Origin: Acidipropionibacterium jensenii DSM 20535
GTDB lineage: Bacteria; Actinomycetota; Actinomycetes; Propionibacteriales; Propionibacteriaceae
DNA length: 64,000 nt
Assembly: GCF_000425285.1 (NCBI RefSeq)
Contig: NZ_AUDD01000012.1
Coordinates: 32,308 to 96,307, forward strand
Direction of reading: 5' to 3'
The stretch's first letter is position 1. Each line of letters begins with the position of its first letter. Made by a program: the position numbers and the translations under genes. The notes below the pieces were generated by a model. That model did not search any database, was not told where the DNA came from, and saw nothing but the letters and a program-made list of their open reading frames with translations. Below are positions 42,759 to 53,251 of this stretch, piece after piece.

Positions 42759-43625
42759 CTACACGGCGCTGCGCCACAGCAGCCCGCCGCGCATCTGGAT
42801 GCGGGTGCACAGCTCGCGGTATGCGGTCTCCCGGGTGGTCTCGCAGCCCAGCTCGTGGTCCTTCTTGCCGCTGCCGTGGTAGTCGCTGGACCCGGTCCGG
42901 ATGAGCCCCAGGCGCCCGCCGAGGTCGAACAGCAGGGAGCGTTGCTCGGGGGTGTGGTCCGGATGGTCCACCTCGATCCCCTCCAGCTGGTGCTCATGGG
43001 TCAGAGCCGCGATGGTGTCCGGGGTCAGGACGGCATCGGCCCCCCGGGCCCAGGGGTGGGCCAGCACCGCGGCGCCACCGGCCCCGTGGACCAGGTCGAC
43101 CGCCTGGGTGAGGTCGCAGGAGTAGCGGCGGACGAATCCGGGTCGGCCCTCGTTCAGCCAGTCGCGGAAGGCCTCGTCGCGATCGGCGACGTATCCCCTG
43201 GCGATCATCGCGTCGGCGACATGGGGGCGTCCGATGGTGGAGGCTCCCGAGGCTGCGGTGCGAACGTCCTCGAGGGTGATGCCGATTCCCGCGGCGCGCA
43301 GCGCCTCGACCATCCTCAGCAGCCGTCCGGTGCGGGAGTTGCGGAGCAGTTCGAGCTCGGCGAGCAGGTTCGCGTCGTCACGGCGGCACCCGTAACCGAG
43401 CAGGTGGATCTCGTGATCCCCGAGCTGGCAGGAGACCTCCAGACCGGGCAGCACCTTGACGCCGAACCGGGGTCCGGCGGCCATCGCCTCGCCCAGCCCG
43501 TCGAAGGTGTCGTGGTCGGTCAGTCCGACCACCGCCAGCCCGGCGTAGGCCGCTCTCATCACCAGTCGGGTCGGCGAGTCGGTGCCGTCGGAGACCGTGG
43601 AATGTGTGTGCAGATCAATCCGCAT
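42759..43625 (-). CDS. PHP domain phosphoesterase (TrpH/YciV-like)
   Basis: A 288-residue PHP-domain enzyme, probably a metal-dependent nucleoside 3',5'-bisphosphate phosphatase like E. coli RnaAM/YciV. The motifs DLHTHSTVSDGT (from residue 4), TDHDTFDG (near 37), AHPWARG and the final SSDYHGSGK are all present, giving a full set of His and Asp metal ligands. The ATG has GGAGGTG five bases upstream. It follows glutamate dehydrogenase by 40 bases and may share its transcript. Confidence 0.88.
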   Translation of the reverse strand: MRIDLHTHSTVSDGTDSPTRLVMRAAYAGLAVVGLTDHDTFDGLGEAMAAGPRFGVKVLPGLEVSCQLGDHEIHLLGYGCRRDDANLLAELELLRNSRTGRLLRMVEALRAAGIGITLEDVRTAASGASTIGRPHVADAMIARGYVADRDEAFRDWLNEGRPGFVRRYSCDLTQAVDLVHGAGGAAVLAHPWARGADAVLTPDTIAALTHEHQLEGIEVDHPDHTPEQRSLLFDLGGRLGLIRTGSSDYHGSGKKDHELGCETTRETAYRELCTRIQMRGGLLWRSAV

Positions 43626-43665
43626 GTCCCACCTCCATCACGAGGACGCTGCCACGATGGGCAGG

Positions 43666-46600
43666 TCAGGATCCCTGGCCGCCACCATGGCTGACCAGTG
43701 ACCCCAGACTACGCACCACCACCGTCAGCTGCGCCAGTCCGGGGTCGTCGCCGATTCTGTCAACCATCTGCCGGACCTGCAGCTCGGCGTCGCGAAGGTC
43801 TCCGGTGGCCCCGGTGGCCAGCGACTGCTCGACCGCCCCGCCGACCGCGTTGAGCAGGTCCTGCCTCAACCCGGCCACCGCCATCGCGTCCCACACCCGG
43901 CGCTGCGGCAGACCGGCCAGCAGGTCGGTGAGCCGGTGCAGGCGGATCTGCTCGGCGAGCAGGAAGTAGCTGTGCGAGACGTCGTCCAGATCGACTCCGG
44001 TGCGCGCAGAGATGTCGATGGCCGACAGCAGCACCGAGGCCCAGTGGCCCACCGAGACCGCGGCCGCCAGGTCGGTGGGCAGTCCCTGCTCGGTCAGCTC
44101 GTGGCGTCGGGCCCCGATCTGCTCTCCGACCACGCCGGGAGCCCGCTCGAGGCCGGACACCAGCCGTGCGGCGCCGGACTCGAACCGGGAGGCGACCGCC
44201 GCGGGGCCCTCGGCCAGCGCGGCACTGCCGCGGTGCAGCAGCCAGCGGGTGGTCTCCTCGACCAGATCGCGCAGCACCAGTCTGAGCCGTGTGGTGGTGG
44301 CGGCGTCCAGGCCGGCCGCGGTGAGAGCCTCCTCGGCCGCGGCGATCCGGAACACCCGCCGGGCGGCGACCTGGGCGGTGATGATCTCGTCGGGTCCGGC
44401 CCCGGTCTCCTGGTGCAGCCTCAGGAAGGCCGACAGTCCCTGGGCGTCGACGAACTCGTTGACCAGCACCATCGTGGTGATCTCGCGGTGCAGCCGGTGA
44501 GCGGGCATCGCCCGGGCGAACTGGCGGCGCAGCGGCGTCGGGAAGTAGTCGATGAGGACCTCTCCAAGACGGGGGTCGTCGGGCAGACCGGTCGCCAGCA
44601 CCTCATCAGCCAGGGCGATCTTCGTCCAGGCGAGCAGGGTGCTCAGCTCGGGGCTGGTCAACCCGTCTCCCGAGGTGATCCGGCGGTCCATCTCGGAACG
44701 CGACGGCAGGGTCTCCACGGTGCGGTCCAGGTGGCCGGCGTCCTCCAGCTGCTGCATCCACGCCTCGACCATCCCGACCCGTTCGCGGATGTGCGCCGAG
44801 GCGCAGGCCAGGGCGATGTTCTGGGATCTGTTGTGGGCCAGGACGAGGCCGGCGACCTCCTCGGTGAGGGAGGCCAGCAGGGTGTCGCGGTCCTCGCGGT
44901 CCAGGCGCCCGGCCGCCACCTCGGCGTCGAGCAGGATCTTGATGTTGACCTCGTGGTCCGAGGTGTCGACTCCGGCGGAGTTGTCGATGAAGTCGGTGTT
45001 GATCCGGCCCCCGGCAAGGGAGTACTGGATCCGGGCGGCCTGGGTCCAGCCGAGGTTGCCCCCCTCCCCCACCGCCCTGGCCCGCACCTGTCCGGCGGTG
45101 ACCCGCACGGCGTCATTGCTGCGGTCGCCGACCTCCAGATCGCTCTGGGTGTCGGCCCTCACATAGGTGCCGACTCCCCCGTTCCACATCAGGTCCACCG
45201 GTGCCTGGAGGATCGCGCGAATGAGTCCGTCGGGAGTGAGCGCGGTCACATCGTCCTGCAGTCCGAGGGCCGCTCTCATCTGGTCACTGATCGGGATCGA
45301 CTTGGCCGACCGTGGCCAGACCCCTCCGCCGGCCGAGATCCTGGCGGGGTCGTAGTCACGCCAGCTGGAGCGGGGCAGCTCGAACAGTCGTCTGCGCTCC
45401 AGCCAGGAGGTCTCAGGATCGGGGTCAGGGTCGACGAAGACGTCGCGGTGGTTGAAGGCCGCGACCAGCCGGATGTGGTGGCTCAGGAGCATCCCGTTGC
45501 CGAACACGTCCCCGGACATGTCGCCGATTCCCACGCAGCTGAAGTCGTGTGCGGACTCGTCGAGGCCCAGCTCACCGAGATGGCGTCTCACCGACTCCCA
45601 GGCACCCCGGGCGGTGATCCCCATCGCCTTGTGGTCGAAGCCGTGGGAGCCTCCCGAGGCGAATGCGTCACCGAGCCAGAAACCGCGCTCCACGGCGATC
45701 TGGTTGGCCTGGTCGGAGAAGCTGGCGGTGCCCTTGTCGGCGGCCACCACCAGATAGGGGTCGTCCCCGTCGTGGCGCACCACCCGGTGCGGGGCCACCA
45801 CCGCTCCGTCGACGATGTTGTCGGTGAGGTCGAGCAGGGCGCCGATGAAGATCCGGTAACAGCGAAGTCCCTCTGCCGCCCAGCCGGCACGGTCGACGGC
45901 CGGGTCGGGCAGCCTTCCGGGGTGGAACCCGCCCTTGGCACCGGCAGGCACGATGACCGCGTTCTTGACCATCTGGGCCTTGGCCAGTCCGAGCACCTCG
46001 GTACGGAAGTCCTCGGGGCGGTCCGACCAGCGGATCCCGCCGCGGGCCACGGCACCGAATCTCAGGTGGGTGCCCGACACGGTCGGGGAGTTCACGAAGA
46101 TCTCGCTGCGCGGACGCGGCCGGACGGCGAAGTCCAGCTCCGCCGGGCAGATCTTGAACGCCAGCGCCCTGGTCACCGGCCGGCCGTTGTCGACCGAGTG
46201 CACCGGCTGGTAGTAGTTCGTCCTCTTCATCGCGGCCAGCACCGCCCACATCATCCGCAGGATCCGGTCGTGGTCGAGGCTCACCACCTCGTCGAGCTCG
46301 GCATCGGCGGCGCCGCGGACCTGTGCCATCGCCGCGAGCCTCTCGGGGCCCGGACCGTCGGTGTCCTCGAAGCGGTCCGGGTCGAAGCGGGTGGCGAAGT
46401 AGCTCACCAGCCGGCGCGCCACCGGCGGGTTGGCGATCAGCGCCCGGGCCATGTAGGTCTGCGAGAAGGACACCCGCAGCTGACGCAGGTACCGGGCGAC
46501 AGCGCGCAGCACCCCGACCTGGCGGGCGCTGAGAGCCGCCGCGGTGACCAGCCCGTTGAAGGTGTCGGGCTCCCCGGTCCCGGTCCAGGAGGCCTCGAAG

Positions 46601-48372
46601 GCCTCGGTGAAGCGGTGCCTGTCGGCGGCGGTCCAGCCCTCGGCACCCTGCACCGCCAGGCCCAGGTCGAACAGCCAGACCTCGGCCCCGCGCAGCAGGA
46701 TCCGGTGGGGGTGCTCGTCGATCACCTCGACCCCCAGACTGGTGAGGTGGGGCATCACCTGCGACAGGCTCATCGCCGAGCACCGGTTGAACACCTTGAG
46801 GCGAAGGTCGGAGAGGTCCTCCGGGTCATTGGGCCGGTACATCACCAGCGCCAGCTCCCGGTCCTCGGGGGTGGTGTTGAGCAGTTCGAGGTCGAGCAGC
46901 CCCTGGCGCGGGGCGAACTCGGCCCGGTAGTCGGCGCCGAACTCGATGCCGCGCCGATCGGTGGGCATCTCCTCCACCAGGTCGCGGAAGTCGTCCTCCC
47001 AGTTGCGCACCGCCTGGGCGACAGCCTTCTCCAGGGCCGCGACGTCGACCCTGGGCAGGGGCTGACCGGGGGCCATCGTGGCGGTCACCATCACCCTCAC
47101 CAGGGCCGGCCCGGCCATCTCCATCTGGGACTCGACCTGTGCGGCGCCGGTCTGACGACGGACGACCTCCTCGGTGATGGACCGGCTGTGGGGCCCGTAG
47201 CAGTCGCGCGGGATGAAGGCCATCACGTGGATGAACCGGCCCCACCGGCCGGGGCGCACCAACACCCGGGTGCGTCGTCTCTCCTGCAGGTCGACCACCT
47301 GCTCGACGAGCGGGGCGAGCTCGTCGGCGTCGGCCTCGAACAGCTCGTCGCGAGGGTAGCCGGTCAGCACCCGGGTGATCGCCTTGCCGCCGTGGGACTT
47401 CATCGGGTATCCGCTCAGCGCCAGGATCCGGGCCGCTTTGGCCCTCAGCACCGGGATCCTGCTCACCGGGTCGGTGTATGCGGTCTCCCCCAGCAGACCG
47501 AGGAAGCGGTGCTCCCCGACCAGCCGGCCGTTGGCGTCGCGGATCCGCACCCCGATGTAGTCGCGGTAGTCGTTGCTGCGCACCCGGGCGCGCACCGAGT
47601 CCTTGGTGACCACCAGAGTGGCGAGGTCGTCGTCACCGGCCAGGGCGTCGAAGCGGTTGGCCGGCCAGCTCTGCCGGGCGCAGATCCCCAGCGCGGTGCC
47701 GGGCACCGGCTCGACGACTCCCTCGGTGATCGAGAACTGCTGGTAGCCGAGCATCAGGAAGTTGTCCTCGGCCAGCCAGTTCAGCAGTTCGACGCTGGAG
47801 TCGCGGTCATCGGAGGGGGCGGTCGATGCCCCGACCTGGCCGGCCACCCATGCCATCCGTTCACTCATCGCCGGCCAGTCGTCGGTGGCCCTCACCACCT
47901 CGGCCAGGCAGTCGTCGAGTTCTGTGCGCAGCTGCTCGGCGGCCTGCCGAGGAGTGTTCCCCAGGGCCGGCGCCGCCTCGATGTGCACCCAGGACTCGTC
48001 CCGCCCCTCCACGGCCCCCTGGGTCGAGACGCCGACCAGCCTGCCCTGCTCGTCGCGCCGCACTCCCAGGACCGGGTGGATCACCTCGCCGATGCTCCAC
48101 CCCAACCTGTCCAGGGTGACCAGAATGGTGTCGACCAGGAAGGGCCGGTCGGCGGTCACCACCTCGATGATCCCGGCGTGGCGTGGCACCCAGTCGGCGC
48201 GCGCCTCGATGCGGATGCGCACCTGGTCGGGGTCCAGCCGGGCAGCCAGATCGAGTTCATTGCGGATCATCCGGGTGAGGTAGTCGGGCGACCGCGAGGC
48301 CAGGTCCGAACCGCCCAGATGCTCCAGGAATGCGGGCACCAGTCGTTCGGTGTCCATCTCGAGATCGTCCAC
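43666..48372 (-). CDS. NAD-dependent glutamate dehydrogenase, large (180 kDa) type
   Basis: A 1568-residue enzyme of the NAD-GDH large family (about 1600 residues in mycobacteria and streptomycetes), converting glutamate to 2-oxoglutarate and ammonia. The long N-terminal half contains ACT-like regulatory segments. The catalytic core includes RFGAVARGGIRWSDRPED, then AGAKGGFHPG with the catalytic Lys region, and the NAD domain around GIGDMSGDVFGNGMLLS. A helical C-terminal domain completes it. The GTG start at 48372 follows AAGGAG at nine bases. Relatives are controlled by GarA binding; no garA gene is in the window. Confidence 0.94.
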   Translation of the reverse strand: MDDLEMDTERLVPAFLEHLGGSDLASRSPDYLTRMIRNELDLAARLDPDQVRIRIEARADWVPRHAGIIEVVTADRPFLVDTILVTLDRLGWSIGEVIHPVLGVRRDEQGRLVGVSTQGAVEGRDESWVHIEAAPALGNTPRQAAEQLRTELDDCLAEVVRATDDWPAMSERMAWVAGQVGASTAPSDDRDSSVELLNWLAEDNFLMLGYQQFSITEGVVEPVPGTALGICARQSWPANRFDALAGDDDLATLVVTKDSVRARVRSNDYRDYIGVRIRDANGRLVGEHRFLGLLGETAYTDPVSRIPVLRAKAARILALSGYPMKSHGGKAITRVLTGYPRDELFEADADELAPLVEQVVDLQERRRTRVLVRPGRWGRFIHVMAFIPRDCYGPHSRSITEEVVRRQTGAAQVESQMEMAGPALVRVMVTATMAPGQPLPRVDVAALEKAVAQAVRNWEDDFRDLVEEMPTDRRGIEFGADYRAEFAPRQGLLDLELLNTTPEDRELALVMYRPNDPEDLSDLRLKVFNRCSAMSLSQVMPHLTSLGVEVIDEHPHRILLRGAEVWLFDLGLAVQGAEGWTAADRHRFTEAFEASWTGTGEPDTFNGLVTAAALSARQVGVLRAVARYLRQLRVSFSQTYMARALIANPPVARRLVSYFATRFDPDRFEDTDGPGPERLAAMAQVRGAADAELDEVVSLDHDRILRMMWAVLAAMKRTNYYQPVHSVDNGRPVTRALAFKICPAELDFAVRPRPRSEIFVNSPTVSGTHLRFGAVARGGIRWSDRPEDFRTEVLGLAKAQMVKNAVIVPAGAKGGFHPGRLPDPAVDRAGWAAEGLRCYRIFIGALLDLTDNIVDGAVVAPHRVVRHDGDDPYLVVAADKGTASFSDQANQIAVERGFWLGDAFASGGSHGFDHKAMGITARGAWESVRRHLGELGLDESAHDFSCVGIGDMSGDVFGNGMLLSHHIRLVAAFNHRDVFVDPDPDPETSWLERRRLFELPRSSWRDYDPARISAGGGVWPRSAKSIPISDQMRAALGLQDDVTALTPDGLIRAILQAPVDLMWNGGVGTYVRADTQSDLEVGDRSNDAVRVTAGQVRARAVGEGGNLGWTQAARIQYSLAGGRINTDFIDNSAGVDTSDHEVNIKILLDAEVAAGRLDREDRDTLLASLTEEVAGLVLAHNRSQNIALACASAHIRERVGMVEAWMQQLEDAGHLDRTVETLPSRSEMDRRITSGDGLTSPELSTLLAWTKIALADEVLATGLPDDPRLGEVLIDYFPTPLRRQFARAMPAHRLHREITTMVLVNEFVDAQGLSAFLRLHQETGAGPDEIITAQVAARRVFRIAAAEEALTAAGLDAATTTRLRLVLRDLVEETTRWLLHRGSAALAEGPAAVASRFESGAARLVSGLERAPGVVGEQIGARRHELTEQGLPTDLAAAVSVGHWASVLLSAIDISARTGVDLDDVSHSYFLLAEQIRLHRLTDLLAGLPQRRVWDAMAVAGLRQDLLNAVGGAVEQSLATGATGDLRDAELQVRQMVDRIGDDPGLAQLTVVVRSLGSLVSHGGGQGS

Positions 48373-48504
48373 CGGTCCACACTCCTTCGTGCTGATGGGT
48401 GACTCATCCCACACTAGCGACGATCCTCGCCCTCGGGAATGGAACGCCCGGCGCAGATCGGGTGAGGGTGACGCCGCCGGTCCGGGGTGCCAGACTGGGG
48501 AACC

Positions 48505-48987
48505 ATGGACATCAACACCAGCGCACAGTTCGCGGCCGACCCGAACACGGTCTGCGCGATGATGACCGATCCCTCGTGGTGGCAGGACGTCTACCGCCGG
48601 ATCGGTGCCACCACCAGCGATGTGACGGTCACCGACACCGGCCTGAGCCTCGATCTGGCTCTGCCCGCTCCCAGTCAGGTCAAGAAGTTCGTCGGGGAGA
48701 CGATGGCCGCCCACCAGGACCTCAGCTGGGGTCCGGCGGCCGACGACGGGTCTCGCAAGGGGACCCTCACGATCACCCCGAAGGGTCTCCCCGCCAAGGC
48801 CGTCGGCCATGCCGATCTCGCGGTCGGGGGCCCCGGCAGCGTCATCACCTACACCGGTGAGTTCACCGTCTCGATCCCGCTGGTGGGCCGCAAGCTGGAG
48901 TCGACGGCGGGCCCCTACATCACCCGCGCCTTCGATGTGCAGCAGGAGGCCGGTAACGACTACCTGAGCGCCCGGTCGGCCCAGTAG
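48505..48987 (+). CDS. DUF2505 family protein (START-like fold)
   Basis: A 160-residue protein of the actinobacterial DUF2505 family, predicted to adopt a START/SRPBCC-type ligand-binding fold. It opens MDINTSAQFAADPNTVCAMM, the usual first strand and helix of the family. A conserved GEFTVSIPLVGRKLE segment precedes the long C-terminal helix. The ATG at 48505 follows a G-rich stretch. It is divergent from the glutamate dehydrogenase gene. Ligand and role are unknown. Confidence 0.85.
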   Translation: MDINTSAQFAADPNTVCAMMTDPSWWQDVYRRIGATTSDVTVTDTGLSLDLALPAPSQVKKFVGETMAAHQDLSWGPAADDGSRKGTLTITPKGLPAKAVGHADLAVGGPGSVITYTGEFTVSIPLVGRKLESTAGPYITRAFDVQQEAGNDYLSARSAQ

Positions 48988-49035
48988 GGCGTCCCGGCAG
49001 CCTCACATCGGGCAGCCTCATACCGGGCAGTCCCG

Positions 49036-49072
49036 CACCACGGTGTCCACAACGCAGTGTCACACCGTGGTG
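49036..49072. terminator. Hairpin between DUF2505 and DUF6912 genes
   Basis: An 11-bp perfect stem, 49036-49046 with 49062-49072, with a 15-base loop. It lies between convergent genes and overlaps the last codons of the minus-strand gene. Confidence 0.65.
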
Positions 49073-49578
49073 TGAGGATCGCTGGCCTCCTCGGGCAGCT
49101 CCTCGGTGATGTCGTGCCAGGACAGCTCGTGGCTGGCCAGCAGGCTCTGCACGGCGACGTCGCTCCAGGCGTCGTCAATGACCATGCCGGCGATCGCCCC
49201 GGCGACCGGAGCGCTGACGGCGTCGTCCTCGTCGGCGAACCAGGCTGTGATGGCGGAGGGCTCGAGGCGGGTGACGGTGACTCCCCCGTTGTCGACCTCG
49301 CCGTTGGCGGCCAGGACCGAGTCCTGGACCTGGGCGACCAGGACCAGGCGCCTGCCGAAGCGGGCCAGACCCCAGATGGAACCGATCACCATCGCGGCCC
49401 GCTCGGCCTCCTCGTCGCCGCCGCTGCTCAGGTCGAGCACCGACCGCAGCTCATCGGTGACGGTGAACCCCTGCAGGTCGGTTCCGCCCTCCTTCAGCAA
49501 CTGCCGAGCTCCCCGCGCATCGGTGGGCAGGAAGACAAGTCGGTGTGCGTCTCGTACCGGGCTGCTGGAAATCGCCAT
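49060..49578 (-). CDS. DUF6912-like small protein
   Basis: A 172-residue cytoplasmic protein resembling the actinobacterial DUF6912 group. The start MAISSSPVRDAHRLVFLPTD leads into a conserved LVAQVQDS core with an acidic C-terminus. The ATG has AGGAGG eight bases upstream. No catalytic motif is visible and the function is unknown. It is convergent with the DUF2505 gene. Confidence 0.7.
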   Translation of the reverse strand: MAISSSPVRDAHRLVFLPTDARGARQLLKEGGTDLQGFTVTDELRSVLDLSSGGDEEAERAAMVIGSIWGLARFGRRLVLVAQVQDSVLAANGEVDNGGVTVTRLEPSAITAWFADEDDAVSAPVAGAIAGMVIDDAWSDVAVQSLLASHELSWHDITEELPEEASDPHTTV

Positions 49579-49632
49579 GGATGAAAACCTCCTGGAACTG
49601 TGAACTCATCCACGGTAGCCCGAGCCGGAAAA

Positions 49633-49673
49633 CATCTCGACCCGCGGACCTCAATCGTCCAAGGGTCGAGATG
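49633..49673. repeat. 11-bp inverted repeat upstream of the Rv3235-type gene
   Basis: Catctcgaccc (49633-49643) and its exact complement (49663-49673) flank a 19-base spacer. It lies between two divergent genes and next to the DnaA-box pair, so a regulator site is more likely than a terminator. Confidence 0.6.
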
Positions 49674-49681
49674 CCCGGGAC

Positions 49682-49707
49682 TTGTCCACAGCCGGGAGTT
49701 GTCCACA
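49682..49707 (+). promoter_or_regulatory. Pair of DnaA-box-like sequences
   Basis: TTGTCCACA occurs at 49682-49690 and again at 49699-49707, same orientation, 17 bases apart. It differs by one base from the classical TTATCCACA box; G at this position is common in high-GC Actinobacteria. Confidence 0.55.
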
Positions 49708-49759
49708 GATCGGGTGACGTGCTCTGGTCAACCGAACCGCCATCGGTTGGACTGTGCCC

Positions 49760-50308
49760 ATGACAGCGCTCATCCCCAGCCCAGCACCGCTCGGACACAT
49801 CCTGGCAGCGGCGGAGGGGGTGCTGCTCGAGCAGGTCGCCGACTGGCTCCCCCGGCCCTCGCCGCCGCGTGACCTGTCGCTGACCGACCAGGACCCGCTG
49901 CCGCTCGACGACGACGGGGCTCCGGACCGCGACGACCCCCCGACGATCGACCTGCGCCATCCGGAGAAGCCCGCCGCCCGGGCCTCGGCCGCTGCGGTGG
50001 CCGGGGCGATCCTGGAGTGCCTGGCGGGACACCGACCCGCCAGCCATCTGCGCATGCTGTGCACCGACCAGGCGTTGTCCCGGGTCCGCCGATGGCCCCG
50101 GCGGACGGGCTGGAGACGGGCGCGAGTCACCGCCGTGCCGGTGGTCAGGCTGGCCCGGGACCAGGTCGACGCCGTCGTGATGATCGCCCTGGCGGACCGC
50201 CATCTGGCGATGTCTGTGCGGCTGAGGAGGTACGACGAGAGGTGGCTGGTGGACGACGCCCAGCTCCTGCTCACCGAAGGGGTGAGCGAGGCCCTCCAGG
50301 CACCCTGA
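49760..50308 (+). CDS. Rv3235 family protein
   Basis: A 182-residue protein in the position of mycobacterial Rv3235, just before the secA gene on the opposite strand. The N-terminal half is Pro/Asp-rich and probably disordered. The C-terminal half (from about residue 70) is the conserved domain, with AILECLAGHRPASHLRMLCT and a later VVMIALADRHLAMSVRL strand pair. This domain resembles the accessory-like fold of the Rv3235/DUF6459 group. The ATG at 49760 is preferred over GTG 49754, though neither has a strong ribosome site. The function is unknown. Confidence 0.75.
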   Translation: MTALIPSPAPLGHILAAAEGVLLEQVADWLPRPSPPRDLSLTDQDPLPLDDDGAPDRDDPPTIDLRHPEKPAARASAAAVAGAILECLAGHRPASHLRMLCTDQALSRVRRWPRRTGWRRARVTAVPVVRLARDQVDAVVMIALADRHLAMSVRLRRYDERWLVDDAQLLLTEGVSEALQAP

Positions 50309-50321
50309 GTCGCGCCTCGTC

Positions 50322-53099
50322 TCAGGCGGCGGTTCCGCCGTCCTTGCCGTGGCAGTGCTTGAACTTCTTGCCCGACCCGCAGGGGCACTTCTGATTGCGC
50401 CCGACGTTCTGGAAGCCGGCCGGCCGCGAGCCCTCGTCCTGCTCGGAGTCATCGGTCTCATCGGTGTCGCCGGTGAGCTCCTCGTCGGACTCCTCGGGGC
50501 CGCTGTAGGCCACCGATGCGCCGCCCAGGGCGGCCCGGCTGCCGGCCGTGGCGCCGGCGCCCACCAGACTGTCGGCGGTGACCGGAGCCCCGTCCTGCCC
50601 GGTGATGACCCCGACCTTGGAGGGTGCCGGAGCCTGGATGTCCAGGTTGAACAGGAACCCGACCACCTCCTCCTTGAAGGCGTCCATCATCTGGTTGAAC
50701 ATCTGGCCGCCCTCCCGCTGGTACTCCACCAGCGGGTCGCGCTGGGCCATCGCGCGCAGTCCGATGCCCTCGCGCAGGTAGTCCATCTCGTAGAGGTGCT
50801 CGCGCCACTTGCGGTCCAGCACGGTGAGCAGCACCTGACGCTCGAGCTCGCGCATGGTGTCGGCCCCCAACGACTCCTCCCGGGCGTCGTAGGCGCTCTG
50901 GGCGTCGGCGACGAAGGCCTCCACCAGCTCGTCCTGGTCCTCGCAGTCGACGAAATCGGTCTTGTCGATGGACACCGGGTAGATGGTGGCCATCTCCTTC
51001 CACACGTTGTCGAGGTCCCAGTCCTCGGCATACCCCTCGGTGAGGTTGCGCACCGCGGTCTCCACCACCCGGTCGGTGGTGGCCCGCAGCTCGTGCTCGA
51101 CGTCGGCGCCCTCCAGCACCTTGCGCCGGTCGGCGTAGATGGCGTGGCGCTGACGGTTCATCACGTCGTCGTACTTCAGGACGTTCTTGCGCATCTCGAA
51201 GTTCTGCGCCTCGACCTGCTTCTGGGCGCTCTCGATCTGACGGGAGACCCACTTCGACTCGATCGGGACGTCGTCGGGCATCTTGAGGGTGACCATCGCC
51301 CGCTCGATCACCTCGGGCTTGAACAGCCTCATCAGCTCGTCCTGGAGGGAGAGGTAGAAGCGGGACTCGCCGGGATCGCCCTGACGTCCCGACCGTCCTC
51401 GAAGCTGGTTGTCGATGCGCCGGGACTCGTGACGCTCCGAACCGATGACGTAGAGCCCACCCAGCTCCATCACGTCCTTGTGCTCGGACTCCGACTGCTT
51501 CTCGAACTTCTCGAGGGTGTTCTTCCAGGCGATCCGGTAGGCCTCCTCGTCCTTGACCGGGTCAAGACCCTTGTCGCGCAGGTCGATCTCGGTGAGGAAC
51601 TCGGGGTTGCCACCGAGCATGATGTCGGTGCCACGGCCGGCCATGTTGGTCGAGACGGTCACCGCTCCCTTGCGCCCGGCCAGGGCGACGATCGCCGCCT
51701 CCGACTCGTGGTGCTTGGCGTTGAGGACCTTGTGCGGGACGCCGGCCTTCTTCAGCTTGGCGCTCAGCAGCTCCGACTTCGCCACCGAGGCGGTACCGAT
51801 GAGGATCGGCTGACCCGCCTCGTGGCGTTCGACGACATCGGCGATGATGGCGTCGAACTTGGCCTCCTCGGTGCGGTAGATGAGATCCTTCTGGTCCTCG
51901 CGGATCATCGGCTTGTTGGTCGGGATCGGAATGACGCCCAGGCCGTAGATCTTCTGGAACTCCGATTCCTCGGTCTTGGCGGTGCCCGTCATGCCGGCCA
52001 GCTTGTCGTACATCCTGAAGTAGTTCTGCAGGGTGATGGTGGCCAGCGTCTGGTACTCGTCCTTGATCTCGACGTGCTCCTTGGCCTCCAGCGCCTGGTG
52101 CAGTCCCTCGTTGTAGCGGCGCCCGGCCAGTGTGCGGCCGGTGTGCTCGTCGACGATCAGCACCTCTCCGCTGGAGATCACGTAGTCCTTGTCCCGGTGG
52201 AACAGCTCCTTGGCCTTGATGGCGTTGTTGAGGTAGCCGATCAGCGGGGTGTTCTCGGACTCGTAGAGGTTGTCGATGCCGAGCCTGCGCTCCACCTTCT
52301 CGATGCCGGGCCCCAGGACCGAGATGGTGCGCTTCTTCTCGTCGACCTCGTAGTCGCGGTCGCGCACCAGCTTGGTGACGATGCGGGCGAACTCGGGGTA
52401 CCACTGCTTGTTCTCCTCGGCGGGACCCGAGATGATCAGCGGGGTCCGGGCCTCGTCGATGAGAATCGAGTCGACCTCGTCGACGATCGCGAAGTGGTGG
52501 CCCCGCTGGACGCAGTCGTCCAGCGAGTTGGCCATGTTGTCGCGCAGGTAGTCGAACCCGAGCTCGTTGTTGGTGCCGTAGGTGATGTCCGCCTGATAGG
52601 CGGCCTTGCGCTCCGTCGGGTTCATCTCGGTGAGGATCGCCGAGGTCTCCAGGCCGAGGAAACGGTGCACCCGCCCCATCTGCTCGGACTGGACTCGCGC
52701 GAGATAGTCGTTGACGGTGACGACGTGGACGCCCTTGCCACTCAGGGCGTTGAGGTAGGCGGGCAGTAGGCCGACCAAGGTCTTGCCCTCACCGGTCTTC
52801 ATCTCGGCGATGTTGCACTCGTGGAGGGCGGCGCCGCCCATGATCTGCACGTCGAACAGGCGCTTGCCCAGCACCCGCTGGCCTCCCTCGCGCACGGTGG
52901 CGAAAGCCTCCGGGAGAAGCTTGTCGAGGTCCTCCCCGTTGTCCAGGCGCTGCTTGAGATCGGCGGTCTGGCCCGACAGCTCATCGTCGGACATCTCGGA
53001 GTAGTCCTCCTCGATGCTGTTGACCTGGGAGACGATCCGGTTGAGATGCCGGATCACCTTGCCTTCGCCGGCATGCAGCATGCGATCCAGTGGGTTCAC
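50322..53099 (-). CDS. secA: Preprotein translocase ATPase SecA
   Basis: A 925-residue SecA, the motor that pushes preproteins through SecYEG. Nucleotide site 1 reads MKTGEGKTL near residue 105. DEVDS is in the NBD1 region near residue 210, and the central motor has [21 protein letters not shown] flexible linker of about 60 residues leads to the C-terminal zinc finger [14 protein letters not shown], so this is the housekeeping SecA1 type, not SecA2. The GTG start follows GGAGGAGG at nine bases. It corresponds to Rv3240c in the conserved gene order. Confidence 0.97.
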   Translation of the reverse strand: MNPLDRMLHAGEGKVIRHLNRIVSQVNSIEEDYSEMSDDELSGQTADLKQRLDNGEDLDKLLPEAFATVREGGQRVLGKRLFDVQIMGGAALHECNIAEMKTGEGKTLVGLLPAYLNALSGKGVHVVTVNDYLARVQSEQMGRVHRFLGLETSAILTEMNPTERKAAYQADITYGTNNELGFDYLRDNMANSLDDCVQRGHHFAIVDEVDSILIDEARTPLIISGPAEENKQWYPEFARIVTKLVRDRDYEVDEKKRTISVLGPGIEKVERRLGIDNLYESENTPLIGYLNNAIKAKELFHRDKDYVISSGEVLIVDEHTGRTLAGRRYNEGLHQALEAKEHVEIKDEYQTLATITLQNYFRMYDKLAGMTGTAKTEESEFQKIYGLGVIPIPTNKPMIREDQKDLIYRTEEAKFDAIIADVVERHEAGQPILIGTASVAKSELLSAKLKKAGVPHKVLNAKHHESEAAIVALAGRKGAVTVSTNMAGRGTDIMLGGNPEFLTEIDLRDKGLDPVKDEEAYRIAWKNTLEKFEKQSESEHKDVMELGGLYVIGSERHESRRIDNQLRGRSGRQGDPGESRFYLSLQDELMRLFKPEVIERAMVTLKMPDDVPIESKWVSRQIESAQKQVEAQNFEMRKNVLKYDDVMNRQRHAIYADRRKVLEGADVEHELRATTDRVVETAVRNLTEGYAEDWDLDNVWKEMATIYPVSIDKTDFVDCEDQDELVEAFVADAQSAYDAREESLGADTMRELERQVLLTVLDRKWREHLYEMDYLREGIGLRAMAQRDPLVEYQREGGQMFNQMMDAFKEEVVGFLFNLDIQAPAPSKVGVITGQDGAPVTADSLVGAGATAGSRAALGGASVAYSGPEESDEELTGDTDETDDSEQDEGSRPAGFQNVGRNQKCPCGSGKKFKHCHGKDGGTAA

Positions 53100-53194
53100 A
53101 GGGATGGTCCTCCTCCAAGGATGAATCAGTCGCTCGCGCCGCGGACGCTGACGACCTTGCTCGCACCCAGGTGGCAGGTCGCGAGCCGCCCTCC

Positions 53195-53200
53195 ATCCTA
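53195..53200 (-). promoter_or_regulatory. Candidate -10 box of secA
   Basis: TAGGAT on the minus strand, about 95 bases before the secA start. No clear -35 box. Confidence 0.35.
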
Positions 53201-53202
53201 AA

Positions 53203-53226
53203 CGCTGGGCCGCCAACAACCCAGCG
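53203..53226 (-). terminator. Short hairpin after the YcaQ-like gene
   Basis: A 7-bp stem, cgctggg with cccagcg, and a 10-base loop, just after the YcaQ-like stop and directly before the secA promoter. Confidence 0.5.
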
Positions 53227-53251
53227 CAGACTCATCCCGGGCCGGTGGGAA

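Noticed and set aside
43936..48402. Very long open frame antisense to the glutamate dehydrogenase
   Set aside because: Codon-position bias and family matches are entirely on the minus strand; the antisense frame is open only because of the high GC content.
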